A stretch of DNA of 64,000 nt from Agapanthus africanus (Eukaryota > Streptophyta > Magnoliopsida > Asparagales > Amaryllidaceae). Position numbers and translations under genes: made by a program. The notes under the pieces are model-generated. The model saw only the letters and a program-made list of their open reading frames with translations, was not told the DNA's origin and did no database searches. The stretch is taken from the NCBI GenBank assembly GCA_030015575.1, contig CM057338.1, positions 830,668,353 to 830,732,352 of the forward strand. Direction: 5' to 3'. Shown here piece after piece: positions 12,590 through 22,615 of this stretch (its first letter is position 1; every line of letters begins with the position of its first letter).

Positions 12590-13165
12590 ATGCTCTTTTG
12601 TTGGATCTAAATGATCCTGTTAAGTTGATCTTAGTCTAAAATCAGACTAACGTATCCTTAACAAATGGTTAAGTAGATCTTAGTCAAAAATTAGGCTAAC
12701 GTATCCTTAACAACCATTTAAGTTGATCTTAATCTCAAATGAGATTAACGATCCTTAAATCAATCCAACTACAGATCCCTCAACTGACATTGATTCAAGG
12801 GTACATCTCTTCACACCTATGATATGTGTCGTTGTAATTCTTCAACGTCTTCAGAGAGGTGGTGGGTCCCGACAACCAAAATCTTTACAGACTATGATGT
12901 CTTTAAACTGGATCGTAATGTCCCTAAACTAATACAATAGAGCACAAATGCTCTTTTGTTGGATCTAAATGATCCTGTTAAGTTGATCTTAGTCTAAAAT
13001 TAGACTAACGTATCGTTAACAAACTGTTAAGTTGATCTTAGTCTAAAATTAGACTAACGTATCCTTAACAAATGATTAAGTAGATCTTAGTCTAAAATTA
13101 GGCTAACGTATCCTTAACAAACGTTTAAGTTGATCTTATTCTCAAATAAGATTAACAATCCTTAA
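12590..13165 (+). repeat. Nested hairpin repeats near the T1 LTR end
   Basis: Units of about 60-70 bp have an outer pair GTTAAG / CTTAAC and an inner pair such as TTAGTCTAA / TTAGACTAA or TTAATCTCA / TGAGATTAA. The block is partly duplicated (about 12590-12770 and 12940-13165). It is also in the T2 LTRs near 19440-19550 and 55030-55130, with fewer units. Confidence 0.75.
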
Positions 13166-13569
13166 ACCCAACCTAAAACCCAAATCTAAGAAAATACGGA
13201 TTTGGACTAATCCACGCCCTACGGGCGACAGCATAAATTAGTCTCCGTGTGAAATCCACGGGCAACCAAAAATAAAACAGACATACACAACACGAAGTGA
13301 CCATCTGGAGAAGGAGAAAGTGATTACCAAGATGCGGTAGCGTAATTAACTGCAGGGGCTTGCGCCTGCAGGGAAGAGCGTCCCCACAATCAAAAACCCC
13401 TCAAACGAATCTGCTACAACCGGCGCATCTGTCTAAACCTACGATACATGGTGCCATAAATCAACATGGCATCTTCGGAGAGGTGGACAGATAAAACCCA
13501 AATAGTATCTGCCCCCAAAATCCAGGCCGGATGTCCCAACGTCCCGATCGCATCTTTCGGCGGAGAACA

Positions 13570-13607
13570 GACTTTTTGGCCAAATGGTGTAAATTTTGAC
13601 CCCAACA
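13570..13607 (+). repeat. LTR-end remnant next to T1
   Basis: The 38 bases directly after T1 end GTGTAAATTTTGACCCCAACA, close to the last bases of the solo LTR at 37590-39237 (GTGTAAATTTTTACCCCAACA). T1 may have inserted near the end of a related LTR. The other half would be outside the window. Confidence 0.5.
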
Positions 13608-13982
13608 ATATATATATAGGAGGAGGATCCTATGTGGCCGGCTCTCATTTTTTATTTTGATGCCAAACTTTTAATCACACAACCGACCGTGTTTTTCATC
13701 GATCTGTGCCTGTCATTTTGATCTACTTGTATTAGATAGATTATGTATAAAGTTTCTATAGATTTGGAGACTTCCAACATATCCCTCAAGCAATCTTGTT
13801 TTTCATGCATCATAAAGCCGTCGATTTTTTGTCTATTTGACGGATTAGTTAGAGATCTTTAAATCTCATAAAATTTGATACATAACTTATCTAAAATGTT
13901 TAGATCACGATGAGTGGTGCGGATCGATAAAAAACATGAAGGATTGTGTGTTTGAAAAGTGGACCTCAAAATGAGAAATGAA
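13608..13982. other. Unassigned sequence, no gene seen
   Basis: AT-rich sequence between T1 and a tandem duplication. No ORF, RNA gene or known repeat terminus is recognised. Confidence 0.5.
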
Positions 13983-14000
13983 GCCAGACCTCATAAGATC

Positions 14001-14038
<38 letters not shown>

Positions 14039-14264
14039 ATAACTTAATTTGGTCCTTGGTCTCACCATCCGCGCACAAATCATCAATGATGTGCAGTTCC
14101 AGTAGAAATTGTAAGGCCGGGCGTGCTCCGCGCGTGCGCACAACGAAAGCGGGAATGGACGGAAAACAAAAATTTCGTAAGAGAGCGATCGACCGTACGC
14201 CAAAAATCGTCCAAGCACTAATTTCTAGCTAAATGTAAAGAGGAAAAAGAAGAGTGAAGCGGTT

Positions 14265-14396
14265 CTACAACCTTTGTAGCGTGTCCGGCTGATCCCGGAA
14301 GACCCCGTCTAAACTTTGTGAGCTCCTGAACGCGTCTGAATATCGACCGCCTCGCCGTAGATGATCCGCATTGAAAGCGGGCTGTCCGAACTCCAT
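14265..14396 (-). pseudogene. Unidentified coding fragment, copy A
   Basis: A 43-codon open frame starts MEFGQPAFNADHLRRGG and ends with FRDQPDTLQRL and a stop. Copy B (15056-15187) differs at several codons but keeps frame, length and stop. The shared frame also runs upstream of the ATG (ASLWKKSLNPVTE), so the real start may be elsewhere. Composition (Arg, Ser, Asp) is like an N-terminal part of a plant protein, but no family is recognised. It could be a captured gene fragment carried by the duplicated unit. Confidence 0.35.
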
Positions 14397-14612
14397 CTCC
14401 GTCACCGGATTGAGAGATTTCTTCCAGAGGCTGGCTGGGCATGGAGAAAGGCGATGCGAATAATGGATACTCTCTATTTTTTACACTATCTCACCATAGC
14501 AATATTTGCCATTAACCTAGGGAGCTCAAGCTACTTTTGTGAGGAAGAAGAAGATAGAAAAAATGATGGCTATTGTTTCCAAAAGAATTGTGTCTCTTTT
14601 CATTTTTAACCA

Positions 14613-14632
14613 TGTCATGTTTAAACATGACA
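14613..14632. repeat. Perfect 20-bp palindrome
   Basis: The bases read the same on both strands (arms TGTCATGTTT / AAACATGACA). In unit B the matching site near 15405-15425 has lost the symmetry. Confidence 0.7.
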
Positions 14633-14797
14633 CATACCCATTCCCACTCTTTCTCTCTCATGTGTGTATCAACACACAAGAGAGAGGGTGGGCCCCACCA
14701 TTTAATTAAGTATATAAAATAAATAATATATATATATACACATACATTTACATATATATATTTATATGTATATTTATTTATGCATAATTTAGAATGG

Positions 14798-15600
14798 TGG
14801 GACCTCATAAGATCATATATATATATATACATATATATATATATTCAAATAACTTAATTTGGTCCTTGGTCTCACTATCCGTGCAAAAATCTTCAATGAT
14901 GTGCAGTGCCAGTAGAAATTGTAAGGCCGGGCAGCGGAAGCGGGAATGGACGGAAAACAAAAATTCCGTAGGAGCGCGATCGACCGTATGCCAAAAATTG
15001 TCCAAGCACTAGTTTCTAACTAATTGTAAAGAGCAAAAAGAAGAGTGAAGTGGTTCTATAACTTTTGTAGCGTGTCCGGCTGATCCCGAAAAACCCCGTC
15101 TAAACTTCGTGAGCTCCTGAACGTGTCTGAACACCGACCGCGTCGCCGTAGATGATCCGTGTTGAAAGCGGGCTGCCCGAGCTCCATCTCCGTAACCGGA
15201 CGGAGAGACTTCCTCCAGAGGCTTGCTGGGCGTGGATGAAGGCGATACGAATGATGGGTACTCTCTACGTTTTGCACTAACCTCACCATGGCAACATTTG
15301 CCATTATCCTAGAGAGCTCAAGCTCCTTTTGTGAGGAAGAAGAAGATAAAAGAAATGATGGCTGTTGTTTCCAAAAGAATTGTGTCTTTTCTCATTTTTA
15401 ACCATGTCATATTTAATCATGATACATACTCCTTCCCACTCTCTCTCTCATGTGTGTGTCAACACATAAGAGAGAGGGTGGGCCCCACCATTTAATTAAG
15501 CATATAAAATATATAGTATATATATATATATATAAATAAAGATATACATACATTTACATATATAAATATACATAATTTAGAATGGTGGGATTTAATCACA
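14798..15600. repeat. Tandem duplication, unit B
   Basis: The second copy of the 0.8-kb unit is clearly alignable with unit A over its whole length, with base changes and small indels. The downstream edge decays in an AT-rich run (15606-15640). Confidence 0.8.
15056..15187 (-). pseudogene. Unidentified coding fragment, copy B
   Basis: A 43-codon frame, MELGQPAFNTDHLRRRG to FRDQPDTLQKL, that matches copy A in unit A. Here the open frame extends upstream to 15304 (82 codons) and includes PASLWRKSLRPVTE, which is also in frame in copy A. No family is recognised. Confidence 0.35.
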
Positions 15601-15606
15601 TATCAA

Positions 15607-15637
<31 letters not shown>

Positions 15638-15645
15638 TAAATAAG

Positions 15646-15872
15646 TGTTAGTACATGTATCTTATACACGTACACTTCATGTATCACATACACGAAATGC
15701 CGTCAATATCTTCTCAGTATCATATACTGTAGAGAGTGTGTGTATCATATATACAATACTAGAAACCGTATCATTAATACGGTTATCAAGTCAACATTTG
15801 ATTTGATATTCCGGCTTTTAAACTGGCTAGTATAACAGTCGTCCGATTAAACGCGTATATCCAATATACATG
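15646..15872 (-). repeat. Ty1/copia 3' LTR, left piece
   Basis: This is the sequence between the duplicated units and element B. It probably starts at TGTTAGTAC (15646), preceded by ATAAG as a possible target duplication. It ends at 15872 with ACATG, the duplication made by element B. The other piece is 61069-62230. Together they give an LTR of about 1.39 kb with TG...CA ends. The left end is inferred from these termini only. Confidence 0.55.
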
Positions 15873-16950
15873 TGTCACGCCCCGCTTCCCAGTGTACGGG
15901 CAGAGGACACGACAGGCCGCTACGTATTTACTCAGAAATAAACATGCTAAGCGTATGTAAGCAATATAAAATGAAATGTACACAAGAGACGAGATGTAAA
16001 TAAACATCAACTTTATTTATTAACATTCTTTTTACAATACATCTGAAAAGTAAATACATGGAATGGAATGCAATGCCTAAACAGTGACATAGCAGAAATG
16101 AAAAATACAGAAATGTAAATATGTACAAGGAATCTAAAGCTCTGGGTCGAAAGCTAGCTGGTCCAAGTCCTCGCTGGTGGGCTCGATCTCCAGAAGGTCC
16201 GATCCGCCTAACAACATTCCAAAGATGAAAGAAAAGGAATGTCATCAGCGAACAATCACTCGGTAAGTCCCAAAGATGAGGGAGATATAGAATAAATAGA
16301 GAGAGAGTGCAACTTTTAAAGTTGTATTATATTGTTAATGATGTTGTTTGTAGCTTGGTACAGAAGAGGCCAGTGTATACGAGAGGAGTCTCACTATACC
16401 AGAAACTACGGTATACGGAATACAAGGAACCGTTCAGCCACGGTACAACGGCAATGGAGATTCAGGTTAGGTGTATTATGGTTACAGTCTTGTGCCACTT
16501 CTAACACCTTCCGTACCAATCCACCCCTTATAAAACCCCGCGATGTATTGGTTGTATTGTTTGTATTGTCTATTGAATATAGATGGATGACTTACCGGAA
16601 CCATGATATCAGTAATGGAACGGATATAATGGATAATCATGTAAATGGAATATATTCATGGTTCGGTTCAGTCAATATAGATTGAATAGATTGAACAGAT
16701 TGAATATATGGATTCATGGATTCATGTTGAATTGTAGTTTTTACTTGAATCATATTCAAGTCAGATTGATTATATATATTGAGACTCAGTCTGAGTCAGA
16801 CAATTAGAAAAGAAATTGATGTCCTGAATTATGTTTTGGTGCTATCGGTAACTGCTGCACATGGACGTCAGGATTTGTGTCTTTTTCATAGACAATTACC
16901 GTGTTGATAACACCGTTTGTTAAGTTGTCTACCATAAATAGGCAAGCACC
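15873..16950 (-). repeat. Element B 3' LTR, left piece
   Basis: It aligns almost base for base with 58243-59322 in the 5' LTR of B. It stops at GCACC (16946-16950), the target duplication of T2. ORFs within it are also found in the other LTR and have no coding support. Confidence 0.9.
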
Positions 16951-17722
16951 TGTTCGCTATGGAAAAATAAATAATAATAAATAAAAAGCAATGGGAAAAT
17001 TCCCCAAAGGGAGCATCACGTGCCCACACGTGATGCGCCTTGGAGCCAAAATTACAAGTATTACACTTAACAAATAGGACTGAAGTTGGGGCTCACGAGC
17101 CACACGTGAGCACCTATATACAGAATTTATAGGCGCCTTCATGAAACAACTAGCAGGCTAGAAGGCGCATCACGTGCCAACACGAGATGCTCTTCTCTGG
17201 GGCTGCTGCATATAGGTAAACCGACCTAATGCCATTGGGTCACGTGCTACACGTGAGGATTCGTAGTATCTTCTGACCCGATAGAATTAAATTCTATATA
17301 AAAGGGATCAGAACCCTATTTTGGAAATATTTTCCCCAATCTTTCTAAACAAGAAAGATTGTGCTCTGTAAATCATAGCAACGTTGGATCAAAGATCCAA
17401 TTGTGATTAAAAATCACCAAGGTGCAGAATTAAATTCTGATTGAGGAAATACTCCTCGAATCTTTCTAAACAAGAAAGATTGTGCTCTGTAAATCAGAGC
17501 ACCGTTGGATCAAAGATCCAATAGTGATTAAAAATCACCAAGATACAGAATAAGTTCTGTATGGTAAAATATTTTCCCCAATCTTGTTAAGAACAAGAAA
17601 ATGTCTTCTGTAAGAACAGGAGTCCCTGGATCAAAGATCCAATGGCGGATAAAATCCTCGAATTAATCAAAAATCTCTCAATGAGATATTTCCTTAACAA
17701 AAACCAACAAACTTGCCTCTGC

Positions 17723-17730
17723 TATATAAA
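17723..17730 (+). promoter_or_regulatory. TATA box of the T2 5' LTR
   Basis: TATATAAA in GCTATATAAAGGACTCGAG, kept in the 3' LTR at 39686-39693. The transcript start is expected about 25-35 bases downstream. The region upstream is hairpin-rich and holds CACGTG pairs. Confidence 0.7.
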
Positions 17731-19075
17731 GGACTCGAGACTGAAGAGGGAGGGGGTAGACGTAGAGGGAGACAAAAAAAAGAAGAACCTCCCCATAAAC
17801 TGCAAGTTCAAAAGAAAAGAAGAAACCCTAGGTAAGAAAGAACAAAAACACAGAGAACATCTTACTTCTTCTTCGTCTCCACAAGAGTTTAACTCTTCCA
17901 AAGAACTTAGTTTTTTCTTCTGGCAAAGGATCTGCAGAAGAAGATCTCCCCACAAGTTGAGAATTTAATTCTCATCGGGGAGATTCTGCCATGTAGATCC
18001 GAAACCTAGGGCAAGATCTAAGTTCAGAGAATTTAATTCTCCCAAAAAATATATAGGAATTTAATTCCTCTGATAAAACAAGGGTTTAACCCTTCATATA
18101 AGAACTTAGTTCTTCCTTATGGTGGAAGATCTGCAGAAGCAGATCTCCCCACAAGTTGAGAATTTAATTCTCATCGGGGAGATTCTGCCATGCAGATCCA
18201 AAACCTAAGAGAAAAACTAAGTCTAAAGAATTAAATTCTTATAAAAACAAGGGACCTGAAATTCTCAAAACTAGAACTCGATGCATATTAGCGTTCAATG
18301 CTACACAATAAAAGCTCATGTGTTCCCACGTGAGCACCTTTAAGGAACAAAAAAAGGAAAGACTGAGATCTAGCCACGTGACCCTACGTGACCCCTGAGA
18401 AGTGCTCAGCACTTATAAAAGAGAAAAAAGAAATAAACCCTATTTTTGGGGCGCCTCACGTGACCCCTGAGAAGTGCTCAGCACTTATGAAAAAGAAAAG
18501 GGAATAAACCCTATTTTTGGGGCGCCTCACGTGACCCCACGTGACCCCTGAGAAGTGCTCAGCACTTATAACAAAAGAAAAGGGAATAAAACCAAGGAGG
18601 CAATGTCTAATTATAAGGCGCCTCATGTGCTCACACGTGATGGCCACGAGAAGAAAGTGTTTAACACTTATAAAAAGAAAAGGGAATAAAACCAATCGAA
18701 CAGCACCAACCTTTAAGAAGTGTTTAACACTGCTTTAGAGCCTCGCGTGCCACACGGGAGCGCCCTCAACTTTCAGTGTTTAACACTGCCTTAAAGTATC
18801 AAGTAGTAACACGTGAGCGCTGAAGATACATTAGTGTTTAACACTATAGGAAGCCAACTCCAACTCCAAATTGGCTAAGTCTTTTCTGAGATTAAATCTC
18901 TAAATAAACCGAGCCTCCATGCTCATGACTGATGGTTCCTCAATTTGAAATCTGGTTCAAGGGTACATCCCTCCACACCTCTGATACATGTCGTTGTAAT
19001 CCTTCAACGTATTCAGAGAGGTGGAGGGTCCCAATAACCAATAACTCTTGGCACACCCCCAAACCAATGAGACTA

Positions 19076-19440
19076 AACTATGGACCGTAATGTCCTTAAA
19101 CTAATGATGGACCGCAACGTCTTTAAACTAGACCCTCACCTCAAAAATGGTGATCTGCAGACCGTAATGTCCTTAAACTAACTATGGACCGTAATGTCCT
19201 TAAACTAATGTTTATGGACTATGATGTCCTTCAACCCAATGGACCGCAACGTCTCTAAACTAAACTCTATGGACCGCAATATCCTTAAACTAATGATGGA
19301 CTATGATGTCCTTAAACTCCATGGACTATGATGTCCTTAAACTCAATGGACCGCAACGTCCTTAAACTAAACTCTATAGACTATGATGTCTTTAAACTAC
19401 AGACTATGATGTCCTTAAACCCCAGACTATGATGTCCTTA
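19076..19440 (+). repeat. GGAC...GTCC repeats in the T2 LTR
   Basis: About 12-15 units contain GGACCGTAATGTCC, GGACCGCAACGTCC or GGACTATGATGTCC followed by TTAAACTA. The ends of each core are complementary. Related units occur in the 3' LTR (about 54640-55035), in T1 (12245-12560) and, unexpectedly, behind pol in T2 (29580-29810). Confidence 0.85.
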
Positions 19441-19968
19441 AACTAAAAACCCCTGTTAAGTAGATATTAGTCTAAAATTAGACTAACGTATCCTTAACAA
19501 ATATTTAAGTTGATCTTAATCTCAAACGAGGTTAACGATCCTTAAATCAACCAAACCCAAATCTAAGAAAATACGGATTTGGACTAATCCACGCCCTACG
19601 GGCGACAACATAAATTAGTCTCCGTATACAATTCACGGGCAACAAAAAAATAAAACAAACACACACGACACGAAGTGAACATCTGGAGAAGGAGAAAGTG
19701 GTTACCGCGATACGGTAGCGTAATTAACTGTAGGGGCTTGCGCCTGTAGGGAAGAGCGTCCCCACAATCAAAAACCCTTCGCAAACGAGGGGGGATCTAA
19801 TGAAGTCTGCTACAACGGCCGCATTTGTCTACACCTCCGATACATGGTGCCAGAAATCAACTTGGCATCTTCGGAGAGGTGGACAGATAAAACCAAATAG
19901 CATCTGCCCCAAAATTCAGGCCGGACGTCCCAACGTCCTGGTCGCGTCTTTCGGCGGTGAACAGATTC

Positions 19969-19987
19969 TGGCACGCCCGGTGGGTCC
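19969..19987 (+). other. Primer binding site candidate of T2
   Basis: TGGCACGCCCGGTGGGTCC begins five bases after the LTR end and starts with TGG, as expected for pairing with a tRNA CCA end. The priming tRNA was not identified. Confidence 0.6.
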
Positions 19988-20106
19988 TTTTCCTCTTTCC
20001 ACTCCACACTTCGTGTGTCGTGTTCGCGTACGAATCACGATTTAATATGGTTACCCCTGAATTCGAGGTACTAAGATTTGGTGTCTTGCTCCGTGCAGAA
20101 GTGAAG

Positions 20107-21110
20107 ATGACGTCAATGGCTTTCAACTGCACCAATTGCAACAGCAACTCTCGCTCCGCCCCATCTGGAGTTGTAACTTATGGACCCCAAGCGGCCTCCA
20201 TCTTCGCAATGCCGGTGGAACAGGAGACACAGGCCACCACTGGATTGTTCTTCGGGACCATGATCCCGCCAATGAGCTTCAACGCTCCAATGCCGTCACA
20301 GGAAGATCCAAAGAAGTCGGTCTTTGATCGGCTTACCACTACCACGGCCCCTCTCAACGGGTCGTCCAAGTCCAACGCCTCGGTCTTTAACAGACTGGGC
20401 CAAAGCTCAAGTGGGCCCGTGAAGAAGCCTGCAATATCCGAAGGAGTTATCCTAAAGCGGATAGCCATTCCAGCTCCGGTGAACGAAGTCATCATAGGGG
20501 CTTCTCCTGCTAAGGGGGCGGTCTTCACAAGACTGGTCGTTCCAACTCCCGCTGCGGGTGGAGTCATCTGAACTACTTCCCCTACTCGAAAGCCGGTCTT
20601 CAACAGATTAGACATTCCCTCTCAACGGACGTCAGTCTTCGACAGGCCGGCACCAACAACAGCCTCTCCTCAAAGCAGGGGGCATGACGAAGCTACCTCG
20701 ACGACGGAGGTGATCCCGGCCGCACGGCATGCTCGACGTCGCCACTGGCGCCGAGTGAGGAAAGCTGGGGGCAGTTCCCCTTCCGGACTTACCCCAACAG
20801 CTCCAACGGTGGAAGTTGATGCTGCCGTTCCAACTGGGAACAACTTTGAGCCACTCAGGAGGGTACGCAAGAACTCTCCAATTGCCGTGTTGAAAAGGTC
20901 TCCTCCGCCCGCTGAAAATGTCACAAAGGCGAAGCCGGAGCAGCCCCCTCAGCTGCTGTCCTCCAAAATCCACAGGGTCTGGCGAAGAGTCCAAGACTTT
21001 GTAATTGACAAAGACTACTCCCGCTGATCGAAGAAAGGAAGGTCCGGCAAGAGGAGAATCATCCCGCCGTCGAACCATGGAAAGTATCATCTACAACAAC
21101 CCCCTCAACT
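20107..21110 (+). pseudogene. T2 gag N-terminal region with VFxRL repeats
   Basis: The frame from ATG 20107 (an alternative in-frame ATG is at 20047) is low-complexity, rich in Pro, Ser, Thr and Ala. It has a repeated motif: SVFDRL, SVFNRL, AVFTRL, PVFNRL and SVFDRP. Similar VFxRL repeats are remembered from Tat gag-type leaders, so this is probably the N-terminal gag arm. Stops are at 20569-20571 and 21025-21027. The ATG at 19957 lies in the LTR and is rejected. Confidence 0.6.
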
Positions 21111-21541
21111 TTGACCGCCCATAAAAGGAGAAGGCCGGAGAAGATCCCCGTGTCTACGACGAATCACAAGGGCACTGAACCTAAACGTCCCAAGTCTGGG
21201 GGCATGGTGGTGCATACCATTTACATGGCTTCCAGAAAAGAGAAAAGCCGTACTTCTGGGGGTCATCGACCACTCACTCGATCGTTGACAAAAGCTCAAG
21301 GGCAGCAGCAAAAGCTCTAAGATATGCTAATGAAGATGTCAGCACTGACTGGGCAAAAAGAAAGCCCGGAAATATCGGAGCAACGCCAGGAACAGGAAAC
21401 CGACGCCGAATTCCTCCGAAGGATGCTTGAGAAGAAAGATAAAGAAGCCGCGGAACAAGCGGCTAATATAAAACAAATGACGCTTCTGTTCTAAGATATG
21501 GTGGGCATGATGATCCAGCCGGACCCTCCAGCCGAAGATCC
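21111..21541 (+). pseudogene. T2 gag linker segment in another frame
   Basis: The coding-like sequence continues in a different frame (basic stretch KRRRPEKIP, later a Glu/Lys-rich helix EFLRRMLEKKDKEAAEQAA) with stops near 21318, 21493 and 21546. It joins the N-terminal arm to the gag core. Two indels, near 21100 and 21540, best explain the frame changes. No separate function is recognised. Confidence 0.45.
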
Positions 21542-22615
21542 CCAATAATCATTGAGGACGACAGGGGGGAGACATCAAACCCTCTTCCGGCTCTATCAAC
21601 AGCCAGGGAGGAGACGATCTCGAAATTTGCGCTTGATGACTACATAGCTAAGACAATACGAGCTCATCAGGCAAGCGAAGCCGCTGGACAAATTGTCACA
21701 ACTGGGCGACCCTATCCAGGCTGGTACGATCAAATTAAATACCCGCCAGGATATACGATCCCTAAATTTCACATGTATAAGGGGACAGGCAACCCCCATC
21801 AGCACGTCGCTCAGTTTAGGGCTCTATGCGGCAATACCGTGGGCGACGACAAATTGCTACTTCGCCAGTTCGTCGCCAGTTTAGCGGAGACGGCTTTTGA
21901 ATGGTACTCGGAGCTTCCGAACGACTTCATCAAAACGTTTACAGAAATGGAGCTGCTATTCACCCAGCATTTCGCAAGCGCCATCGAACGCACCCCCATC
22001 ACGGCGTTGATCAATGCCAGAGTGAAGCCAGGAGAGACATGGATTCAGTATGCAATTCGATGGCGGAACCTATGGTCGAGATGCGAACAACGCATAGAGG
22101 AAGCTCCTGCCGTGGGCATGTTCGTGGGGACCCTTGACCTTCAGGCAACCATTTCCCAATTTATGATGTTCTTCAAGCCTACCACCTTCCAGGCCTTGAT
22201 TGACAAGCTGGCCCAGATGGATCAGATGGGCCATAAGCCGTCCTCTTCGAAAACGGATTTTCGGAACGAAAAGGCGAAAGGGAAAGCGACCTTCGTCGCC
22301 AACGCTCAACAACAACTAAGTGTCCCGAAGCCGGTTGCTCACCAAGACAATAAACAAAAATCCTTTGGAGAAAAGATGAGACGTCCTTACTCGTTCCCTC
22401 GGGATAATATGAAGAGACTATTCGAGCTAGCGCTGCGCAACAGGCTCATCACTCTGCCAGAGACGAGACGCCCAACGCAATCAGGCGACGTTAACAATCC
22501 CAATTACTGCCCTTACCACCGAATATTGGGTATCCCAATCGAAGATTGTTACATCTTCAAAAATTGGATCGAAGACCAGTACCAACAGGGCAACTTCGCG
22601 CTGTCTGAAAACTGA
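21542..22615 (+). pseudogene. T2 gag core (retrotrans_gag type)
   Basis: The gag protein would form the virus-like particle. The core shows FHMYKGTGNPHQHVAQF, AFEWYSELP and FTQHFAS, typical of the plant Ty3/gypsy gag domain. It ends in a Cys/His motif CPYHRILGIPIEDC (Cys codon at 22508) followed by FKNWIEDQYQ, the form that closes Tat gag proteins. The frame is the same as all later pol domains. The stop at 22613-22615 replaces what was probably Trp (FALSEN-W). Confidence 0.85.

Larger units (their letters stand above)
1..13569 (+). mobile_element. T1: left-truncated Tat/Ogre-like Ty3/gypsy retrotransposon
   Basis: This is the right-hand part of a large LTR retrotransposon; its 5' LTR, gag and part of pol lie outside the window. 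In order it holds the protease zone, an internal deletion, integrase, a 3' non-coding zone with hairpin arrays and a minisatellite, an antisense PMD gene, and a 3' LTR that starts TGTTCCC at 10265 and ends GAACA at 13569. It matches T2 (16951-55554) segment by segment, which fixes the boundaries. The left flank is not visible, so the target duplication cannot be checked. Lineage (Tat, non-chromovirus Ty3/gypsy) is inferred from the polyprotein of T2. Confidence 0.88.
10265..13569 (+). repeat. T1 3' LTR (about 3.3 kb)
   Basis: It starts TGTTCCC and ends GGAGAACA, matching the LTRs of T2. The upstream third carries paired CACGTG motifs arranged as inverted repeats (about 10320-10660). A TATA box TATAAATA lies at 11028-11035. 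Downstream come a dense set of short palindromes (for example GAGAATTTAATTCTC types) and more CACGTG pairs to about 12000. Then follow GGAC-GTCC repeats (12245-12560) and nested hairpins (12590-13165). ORFs inside are products of repeats. Confidence 0.9.
13983..14797. repeat. Tandem duplication, unit A
   Basis: About 0.8 kb that recurs as unit B directly downstream. It starts with ACCTCATAAGATC and an (AT)n run, holds a minus-strand coding-like piece (14265-14396), a perfect palindrome at 14613-14632, a CT/GT inverted repeat near 14650-14685 and AT-rich sequence. The origin is not known. Confidence 0.8.
16951..19963 (+). repeat. T2 5' LTR (3013 bp)
   Basis: TG...CA ends, with the target duplication at its left. 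It carries paired CACGTG inverted repeats (for example arms GCATCACGTG / CACGTGATGC at 17013-17036), a TATA box at 17723-17730 and many short palindromes with different arms: GAGAATTTAATTCTC at 17959-17973, AAGGGTTTAACCCTT at 18080-18094, AAGAACTTAGTTCTT at 18100-18114, an AGATCTGC/GCAGATCT pair at 18127-18146 and AAGTGTTTAACACTT at 18655-18669. GGAC-GTCC repeats follow at 19076-19440. The 3' LTR has the same order. Confidence 0.95.

Noticed and set aside
19957..20106. Start of gag at the ATG 19957
   Set aside because: It overlaps the LTR end and the primer-site candidate. The in-frame ATG at 20047 or 20107 is more likely.
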